Made by a program: the position numbers and the translations under genes. From the IMG/VR virus record IMGVR_UViG_3300026382_000002, positions 97,462-161,461 of that record: a DNA stretch of 64,000 bases, one strand, 5' to 3'. How positions within the stretch are numbered: position 1 is the stretch's first letter; every line of letters begins with the position of its first letter. The DNA is from a virus. Shown piece after piece: positions 58,955-64,000 of the stretch. The notes under the pieces were generated by a model that worked only from the letters and a program-made list of their open reading frames with translations, did no database searches and was not told the DNA's origin.

Positions 58955-60850
58955 TTGTTTAAAATTGATACTTTCTTGTCATCGTTTTGGGAGTTTTTTG
59001 AAATAAACAAGCACAAGATACTACCAATATTAAAAAATAACGGAGTAAATATAAATTTAAACAACAATATCTACAGAATCGGCAATACTGTAAGCTCTGA
59101 TTTAATAGAATTAATACATCTCATATATCAAAAAGGAAACATAATCGAATCACTTAAATCTTTTTTTACAGAAATAGGTGAAAATATATTTTTCGATTAT
59201 TCGGCAATAAAAGAGTACAATGATATTGTAGGCATGAATGGTTATTTGAACATGTTTGTTCTTGGCGCTGTTCAGTTTAATAGCGATAAAAATACATACA
59301 AAATTGTGAATTTTTCTGAATTAAAATCAGATTTCGGTGATATTATCGATAAATTTAATTTTATGTTTCCTGAACATTCTGTTTTTAATGGAGATGAAGC
59401 ATTTTTACATATAAACTCTTTTGGGATTATTACTGCTGCAACTGTTAAAACTAATATAGGGTATGTTACATATAAAGCTCCTTACTGTGATAAGGTTTGT
59501 GTGTTTAATGAGAACAAAAACAGAGAATTGTTGTTATCTGGCGATAGTATTAATATTTGCTTCAATAATATTAAAGAAGAAAATCTTGTCATTTTTACAG
59601 GTATTGATAACGAAGAATACAACATTAGATATTCTTTTAAGAAAGTTATATTAAACACAAAAAAACCTTCAGAAATAAATTTCGTATATGGTACCGATTT
59701 AGTAAAGTATAATCAAAATATTTATATATCAGACCGACATATTGAAGATTATATATGTAAATATATTAAAACACACAAAGGGTGGAGTGAAAAATTATCG
59801 GAAATAGATAATGTAATTTCAAACGTATCAAATGAAATTTTTTCAAACGTAATTAAATATACATCAAAAAACATATCTGAGAGCGCTTCTGAGCGATTAA
59901 AACAGATTAGGGTATCCAAGACAGCAAACATATTGAATCTTCTTGATATAGAGCTTAAAGCAACAAAATACAATAGTTTTTTTACATCAAACGATGTAGT
60001 TTGTAAAATAAACGGAATTTATGAAACAATAACAATAAGTGAAAGCGGTAGAAGCTCCTTTATAAACAAACCAGAGTTACTTGAATCTGTTAGAAAGATA
60101 AAACACATTTATAAAAAATTCAAACATATCGATGAAAAAGATATTCTTTCTATGGTTTTCAATGAAATTAAAATACAGTCATTGTCCTTAAACAAAATCA
60201 CTGATTTGGTTTGTGATGGACTATGGGAAGTTAATGGAGATATTTCTCTCGTGTCGAAAAATAAACATTCAAATTTAGATATTTTATTAGAAAACGGGAT
60301 ATATCCATATCCAAAACACGTGACCATAGGAGGAAAAGATTATAAAACGCTTGTCACCATACTTGATAAAATACCTGACAATTTAACTGATTATTATATT
60401 ACTTTTTTAAAAATGATTTTCAAGGGTAAAATGCGATACGAATTGAGTATAAAAACAAAATACGATGCAAACAAGTTTATTAAGCACTTCACTAATTCAA
60501 GTAACTTTATTAAACATATAAGTATTTCAAAAATGAAAACTATATTAAAGAACGTTAATAATTCTAAACTCGTTCTTATGGGAATTTTAAACGAAACTCC
60601 TGATGAGTTTATAGAAATGAACTATGACGAATATTTGGGAACTAAAAAAGAGTATGGAGTTGAATATCAAATTAAAAATTACTCATCATTATTTTTGATA
60701 AATATAGACGAAGATAATGGTATTGACTTTGAAAACATTCCAGATGGCAATGAGCTTATTGACTCTTTAATTAAATATATAGTAAACTGCGATAAACCAA
60801 AATCAAGATTTAAAGTAGTTATCGATAAACTTGAGGAGAAAATTTTTTAA
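58955..60850 (+). CDS. Large unknown protein, 631 aa, first gene of plus-strand operon
   Basis: Start TTG 58955 follows AAAAAGGA. MFKIDTFLSSFWEFFEINKH opens a long Asn/Lys/Ile-rich protein without membrane segments, Walker motifs or recognised catalytic residues. The C-terminal half is helical. It lies ahead of an LSm-like and a nuclease gene, so a nucleic-acid role is likely but unproven. Probably the key partner of the nuclease in the operon. Confidence 0.6.
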   Translation: MFKIDTFLSSFWEFFEINKHKILPILKNNGVNINLNNNIYRIGNTVSSDLIELIHLIYQKGNIIESLKSFFTEIGENIFFDYSAIKEYNDIVGMNGYLNMFVLGAVQFNSDKNTYKIVNFSELKSDFGDIIDKFNFMFPEHSVFNGDEAFLHINSFGIITAATVKTNIGYVTYKAPYCDKVCVFNENKNRELLLSGDSINICFNNIKEENLVIFTGIDNEEYNIRYSFKKVILNTKKPSEINFVYGTDLVKYNQNIYISDRHIEDYICKYIKTHKGWSEKLSEIDNVISNVSNEIFSNVIKYTSKNISESASERLKQIRVSKTANILNLLDIELKATKYNSFFTSNDVVCKINGIYETITISESGRSSFINKPELLESVRKIKHIYKKFKHIDEKDILSMVFNEIKIQSLSLNKITDLVCDGLWEVNGDISLVSKNKHSNLDILLENGIYPYPKHVTIGGKDYKTLVTILDKIPDNLTDYYITFLKMIFKGKMRYELSIKTKYDANKFIKHFTNSSNFIKHISISKMKTILKNVNNSKLVLMGILNETPDEFIEMNYDEYLGTKKEYGVEYQIKNYSSLFLINIDEDNGIDFENIPDGNELIDSLIKYIVNCDKPKSRFKVVIDKLEEKIF

Positions 60851-60859
60851 AGGATTTAT

Positions 60860-61066
60860 ATGTTAGAAAAAGGAACAGGAATAAATAAAAACGAGTTTGT
60901 AGAGTTGTTAATGCAAAAAAAAGATAGAGGTTCAGATTGTATATTAAGAACAATGAAAGGAAATTTTTATGGAAGAATTATATCTGTTGGATTTGATAGG
61001 GTCTCTATTAATCAAGAAGGAAAAGTGCAAACCGTTGAAATTGATGATATTTTGGAGGTGGAATAA
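60860..61066 (+). CDS. LSm/Hfq-like small protein, 68 aa
   Basis: MLEKGTGINKNEFVELLMQK, then a compact barrel: DCILRTMKGNFYGRIISVGF, then DRVSINQEGKVQTVEIDDIL. The Sm1-like 'l.t..G..y.G.i..v..d.v.i' and the end 'v.idDIlev' match the LSm/SH3-like fold. RNA-binding is the natural guess. Followed directly by the nuclease gene (one-base overlap). Confidence 0.55.
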   Translation: MLEKGTGINKNEFVELLMQKKDRGSDCILRTMKGNFYGRIISVGFDRVSINQEGKVQTVEIDDILEVE

Positions 61067-61536
61067 TGGCAAAAAGAAAAATTAAAGAATCAACTATTCA
61101 ACAAATGATTTTGACATATCTTAAAACTAGACGAATATTGCATAATAGAGTAAATAACGGACAATTTTTTATTGAAGAAAGCGGGAAAGATAAATATGGT
61201 AGATTTAGAAGAAAAAAAAGAGCTGTCAGATGCAATACATTAAATGGTATCCCAGATATTGAGGTGTTTGCGTTTATCGAAAAAAGTGGAAATCCTGTTG
61301 TGCAAATACCTATCTATCTTGAGGTTAAAAATGAAACAGGTAGACAAAGTAAAGACCAAAAGTTATTTCAATCAAGAATAGATAGTGCAAATGGTTTTTA
61401 TTATGTCGTGAGAAGTATAGATGACGTTAAAGATGTTTTTGAACAAGCTTCCCAAAAAATTAAAGAAACATTTGGGAATGAGTATAGTCTTAGGTTTTTG
61501 AAAACTTTTTCACTGGTGGAACAGAATGGGATGTAA
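61066..61536 (+). CDS. VRR-NUC domain nuclease, 156 aa
   Basis: KESTIQQMILTYLKTRRILH has the first catalytic E and Q. NTLNGIPDIEVFAF has G..D. The Glu-x-Lys is in YLEVKNETGRQSKDQKLFQS. Together: E...Q, PD, E-x-K, S..Q of the VRR-NUC fold. Such enzymes act on branched DNA or, in phages, can replace resolvases. Its partner is probably the 631-aa protein. Confidence 0.7.
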   Translation: MAKRKIKESTIQQMILTYLKTRRILHNRVNNGQFFIEESGKDKYGRFRRKKRAVRCNTLNGIPDIEVFAFIEKSGNPVVQIPIYLEVKNETGRQSKDQKLFQSRIDSANGFYYVVRSIDDVKDVFEQASQKIKETFGNEYSLRFLKTFSLVEQNGM

Positions 61537-61963
61537 ATACTATGACGAACTTGAACGATATAATTCTGACATATGCTATGATGGACCGAGTAAGGACATC
61601 CTTTATCATAAATATAACATTTTAGTTAATTATGATAAAAATTACTACTTTGATGATTTTGAAGATACATATCCAGAGTATATAGATATAGAAGGGTTCT
61701 CAAAAATAATCGGGATGTCAATATCGACAATTAGAGCATATATTAGAAAAGGCATAATTCCACCACCCATAAAAAGTGAAAAAATTTTCTACCATAAAGA
61801 AAAAGGTATACATTGCGGTTCAGTAAAACATTATTGGGATATATACACAATAATGGACTGGTTTGAGAATATGAAAGAAATCCTTGATTTAACAAGAAAA
61901 AAAACTTGGAAAAATTATGGGAATTATTGTGAAACATTTAAGGGGAAGTGTGAAAAAGGATAA
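61526..61963 (+). CDS. HTH (excisionase/MerR-like) protein, 145 aa
   Basis: Residues about 55-100: IDIEGFSKIIGMSISTIRAY then IRKGIIPPPIKSEKIFYHK is an AlpA/excisionase-like winged helix. Tyr/Asp-rich N-terminus, basic C-terminus. It closes the operon and may regulate it or bind the origin region. Starts at ATG 61526 inside the nuclease gene. Confidence 0.55.
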   Translation: MGCKYYDELERYNSDICYDGPSKDILYHKYNILVNYDKNYYFDDFEDTYPEYIDIEGFSKIIGMSISTIRAYIRKGIIPPPIKSEKIFYHKEKGIHCGSVKHYWDIYTIMDWFENMKEILDLTRKKTWKNYGNYCETFKGKCEKG

Positions 61964-62110
61964 GTAGTAAGTTATTTTCTGATTATAGAAAATACGTGAT
62001 TCCCGCAATTATATACTAAAATTAATGAAAAACTAAAAATACAGCATATATAACCTTAACAAAAAAATGGCATATCCCTCACGCCTAAAGGCTGAGCTTT
62101 ACGGCGCAAT
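61964..62110. other. Intergenic region with GAAAAT-rich sequence and hairpin
   Basis: No open frame. It holds a short inverted repeat (TTTTCTGATTATAGAAAA, 61975-61992) before the 62082 hairpin. Confidence 0.35.
62082..62106. terminator. Hairpin between convergent genes, IS605-like end sequence
   Basis: CGCCTAAAG-GCTGAG-CTTTACGGCG forms a 9-bp stem with one bulge and a 6-base loop, between the ends of the plus-strand operon and the minus-strand 62111 gene. The wording (acgcctaaaggc...gctttacggcg) closely resembles transposon ends of the IS200/IS605 family. It may serve as bidirectional terminator. Confidence 0.5.
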
Positions 62111-62902
62111 TCAGTTAATGTATTTTTTTAGCAGTTCTGTATATTTATTGTACACTTTAGACGATAGGCTACCCTCATTTACTGGGGCATCTTGCAGTTT
62201 AATGTTTTTAAATTTTGTAACTCCAGGAATTGTTTTGGCCTCATAACCATTTGTAACTTTACTCAAAGCGTTAGCTTTTGTAGTGGCTGTCATAATACTT
62301 GGTATTCCCCATCTCTTTAAAGCGTCGCTAGAATAATATTCTAATCTAGGCTCAACCCAGTCTGGCAATTTGCCCTCTTTGTGCGGATGCACCCATATAC
62401 TTCTTTTGCCCTGCAAAGCCAATTCCTGCTGTCTTCTACTTCCTCCATTAGAAACCAAAACTTCTTTATCGTCATTTGCCCATCTTTCTTTTCCATATAC
62501 ACCTGGTATACTTTGAACTTTATCTTTATAGTACCGTTTGTTGTGGAATCTACGTATTTCGGCGTTATTAGAGTATGGAGTTTGCATTTCTTTTAAATGT
62601 TTATTCATTTGCTTACCAGCCGTTCTATATGTTTGTTTTATTTTTTTTAACAGTTCTTTTTTAAGATTTGGGTCTTTGTTGGCTAATTCTTTAAGTTTTT
62701 GTTTATGTCCTACAAAAAGAGCGTGGTGGGCAAGAGAATCAGTAGCTTCTGGGTCTAAAGTATACATAGGCATAGACCTCGCCAACAATTTGCTTTCCCC
62801 TGTTCTTGATGTATTGTCCACATACTTATCAATTATTTCATCAATTGGTTTGTTTTTAAGAAACAAATCAAATCTTGAAGCTGCTATTTTTTGTAATAAC
62901 AT
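62111..62902 (-). CDS. Virion-set protein with MLLQKIA leader, 263 aa
   Basis: Begins MLLQKIAASRFDLFLKNKPI behind AAGGAG; LQKIA fits L-x-K-x-A. The rest is helical, basic and polar (HHALFVGHKQKLKELANKD, then RTAGKQMNKHLKEMQTPYSN) with Trp/His clusters near 195. No family. Directly downstream of the protease gene, so it may be a head or scaffold/core protein. Confidence 0.6.
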   Translation of the reverse strand: MLLQKIAASRFDLFLKNKPIDEIIDKYVDNTSRTGESKLLARSMPMYTLDPEATDSLAHHALFVGHKQKLKELANKDPNLKKELLKKIKQTYRTAGKQMNKHLKEMQTPYSNNAEIRRFHNKRYYKDKVQSIPGVYGKERWANDDKEVLVSNGGSRRQQELALQGKRSIWVHPHKEGKLPDWVEPRLEYYSSDALKRWGIPSIMTATTKANALSKVTNGYEAKTIPGVTKFKNIKLQDAPVNEGSLSSKVYNKYTELLKKYIN

Positions 62903-62918
62903 CGCATCTCTCCTTTTG

Positions 62919-62949
62919 AAAACATTCTAATGTTTTTAAAAACATTATA
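62919..62949 (-). promoter_or_regulatory. Palindromic AACATT sites overlapping the promoter of the 62111 gene
   Basis: AAAACATT-CT-AATGTTTT (62919-62936) and the perfect 18-bp palindrome AATGTTTTTAAAAACATT (62929-62946) overlap a minus-strand -10 (TATAAT at 62944-62949), with CTTTTCTTTTTTTG upstream. Three AACATT half-sites spaced ten bases apart look like a regulator binding site. Confidence 0.5.
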
Positions 62950-62982
62950 CTATAATATATACAAAAAAAGAAAAGTATTAAC

Positions 62983-63024
62983 GTGAGCCACCCCACAACT
63001 AAAGTCAGGGGCTTCCTGTTTCAC
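62983..63024. repeat. IS605-like end hairpin between protease and 62111 genes
   Basis: GTGA (62983) and TCAC (63021) enclose CCCC-ACA-ACT-AA-AGT-CA-GGGG. The wording 'gccaccccacaactaaagtcaggggcttcctgtttcac' (parts) resembles the right-end hairpins of IS200/IS605 elements (gactaaagtc inside ccccc...ggggg). No transposase or TnpB gene is in the window. It could also act as a terminator for the protease gene. Confidence 0.5.
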
Positions 63025-63055
63025 AGTGTGATGTACGCATATGACAAAATAGTGA

Positions 63056-63712
63056 TTAAGATTTTGTAAGCATAGCGTAAGCAGTTCTGTCAGCAGGCCT
63101 GAATACTATGGAGATATCGAATATCTTATAAGGCACACCGCTAATAGCGTATACCCTTCTACCATCGTCAAGTACTTTATTCATTTCAAATTTAAGATGA
63201 TGACATCTATTATCATATGAACCTGTAGTTTTATGTCCACATATTGAGCATAATTCATACGGTGTACGAAGCCCCATTGATACCGCTATTGGCTTACCTG
63301 TTTCAATATAGTTAGGAATATATCTTGCATTTTCTTTTGGGATTTCCATTACAAGTTCAACACGGTGCATTATGTCGTTATAAAAAGCTCTAGTTACTTT
63401 ACCGGAACTTTTACTCATGTCTTTGTTGTCATGATTCCAGAATATTCCTGCGTTTTCAAAATCTTTGTAGTATTTTTTAAGGTCTGCTTCTCTGAAGTAA
63501 TCACCGTTTTTATTTGCTCCGTAAAATTCGGATGCTGTCATACCTATTACTAGCATATATATTTTATTAGGGTCTGGGGCCAGGTTTTTGAAATATTCCA
63601 CACTTTCTGGAACTATTCCGGCTGTTTTAACTAGAAAATCACAACTTCCATCACAATGTCTTGCTTTAGGGTCTATTCTGTATGCCGTTGCGTCAAAGTG
63701 TTTTGTTAGCAT
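63056..63712 (-). CDS. Prohead protease (S78/U35-like), 218 aa
   Basis: Catalytic His in FWNHDNKDMSKSSGKVTRAF (H94), catalytic Ser in PIAVSMGLRT (S145). FDISIVFRPADRTAYAMLT is the typical 'eiSlV..PAn..A' end. A zinc-type cluster C155, C158, C170 and H171/H172 (CSICGH...RCHH) is unusual. Near the N-terminus is FLVKTAGIVPES: L-x-K-x-A at residues 27-31, the motif also present in the proposed substrates, which suggests self-cleavage. Ribosome binding site AAGGA. Role: cuts scaffold and internal proteins during head maturation. Confidence 0.75.
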   Translation of the reverse strand: MLTKHFDATAYRIDPKARHCDGSCDFLVKTAGIVPESVEYFKNLAPDPNKIYMLVIGMTASEFYGANKNGDYFREADLKKYYKDFENAGIFWNHDNKDMSKSSGKVTRAFYNDIMHRVELVMEIPKENARYIPNYIETGKPIAVSMGLRTPYELCSICGHKTTGSYDNRCHHLKFEMNKVLDDGRRVYAISGVPYKIFDISIVFRPADRTAYAMLTKS

Positions 63713-63713
63713 T

Positions 63714-64000
63714 CTAAATCCTTTTTGTTGGTTTGTTATAGTATGTAATATGTGTTTTTGGATATATTATTTTGTTTATCTTCCTGTGTTTTATTATTAA
63801 TTTATATCTATTATCCCTAAAAATATAATTCTTTAAATCATTTGTCTCTTCACTTTTAATCTCATCAAATTTTTTAATAAGCATTCCCTTGCTTATGAAA
63901 TTTATTTTTACTCCTATAGTTTTAGATATGTAAAAGTTTAGATTGAAAATATTGATTTGATTTATCTTTTTACCTATATTATGTATAATGTTTGATGCGA
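63714..64000 (-). CDS. C-terminal part of an upstream virion-region gene
   Basis: An open minus-strand frame runs from the right edge to TAG at 63714, ending 'YYNKPTKRI' with AAAAGGATTTAG as ribosome binding site for the protease. 95 codons seen; basic, Ile/Asn/Lys-rich. In many phages the portal gene precedes the protease, but nothing here confirms that. Confidence 0.5.
   Translation of the reverse strand, partial: ASNIIHNIGKKINQINIFNLNFYISKTIGVKINFISKGMLIKKFDEIKSEETNDLKNYIFRDNRYKLIIKHRKINKIIYPKTHITYYNKPTKRI

Noticed and set aside
62111-62902. Transposon gene between the IS605-like hairpins
   Set aside because: The protein has no HUH, RuvC or zinc-ribbon TnpB features and fits the virion-leader set instead.
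1-64000. tRNA or rRNA genes
   Set aside because: No cloverleaf-like GGTTCGAATCC segments or rRNA-like GC-rich blocks were seen by eye; short tRNAs could still be missed.

Overview
The window looks like part of a large tailed-phage genome. It is AT-rich, packed with short genes, almost entirely on the minus strand, and carries a prohead protease, large virion-type proteins and a phage recombination/replication set. No terminase, capsid, tRNA, rRNA, integrase or CRISPR array is visible. The host is probably a member of the Campylobacterota. The clearest promoters have a T-tract followed directly by GCTATAAT with no good -35 box, which is the housekeeping promoter style described for Campylobacter and Helicobacter. 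The host assignment is an inference, not proof.

Layout. (1) 1-11221, minus strand: virion genes. These are a partial tail-like protein with a fibrinogen-type YCDM..GGW motif, a 650-aa protein, several small glycine-rich proteins and a 1616-aa protein. (2) About 11282-50134, minus strand: some 90 short accessory genes, many overlapping by ATGA, mostly without recognisable function. Recognisable members are a MazG-like pyrophosphohydrolase, three YopX-like proteins, an AcrVA2-like protein, an Api92/YubB-like protein, a KH-motif protein, HTH proteins, a HAD hydrolase, a DUF3310 protein, a divergent ThyX and an MmcB-like nuclease. A structured RNA gene on the opposite strand interrupts the block at 26205-26341. 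(3) 50184-58843: a histone-like protein and a YkgJ-type cysteine-cluster protein, then the DNA metabolism module. That module holds SSB (plus strand), RecT/Bet annealase, a NYN nuclease, a RecE-type exonuclease, a DUF1351 protein, a loader-like protein, and a replication initiator whose gene contains five 15-bp iterons next to an AT-rich stretch. (4) 58955-61963, plus strand: four genes (631-aa unknown, LSm-like, VRR-NUC nuclease, HTH protein). (5) 62111-64000, minus strand: two more virion-assembly genes, including the prohead protease, and the end of a further gene.

The strongest candidate for something undescribed is a virion maturation system. The protease, the 1616-aa protein (four internal copies) and at least seven other proteins share a short motif, L-x-K-x-(A/S). 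In most of them it lies within the first 12 residues. In the 1616-aa protein the copies separate five modules, each bounded by glycine/alanine-rich hydrophobic segments. I infer that this is a polyprotein of internal or ejection proteins cut by the phage protease.

Several small genes below 60 codons were found by reading gaps by eye (12628, 13370, 16436, 16599, 31229, 43644, 43943 and others). Start codons were chosen from the strong AAGGAG-type ribosome binding sites, so many genes start inside the longest possible frame.
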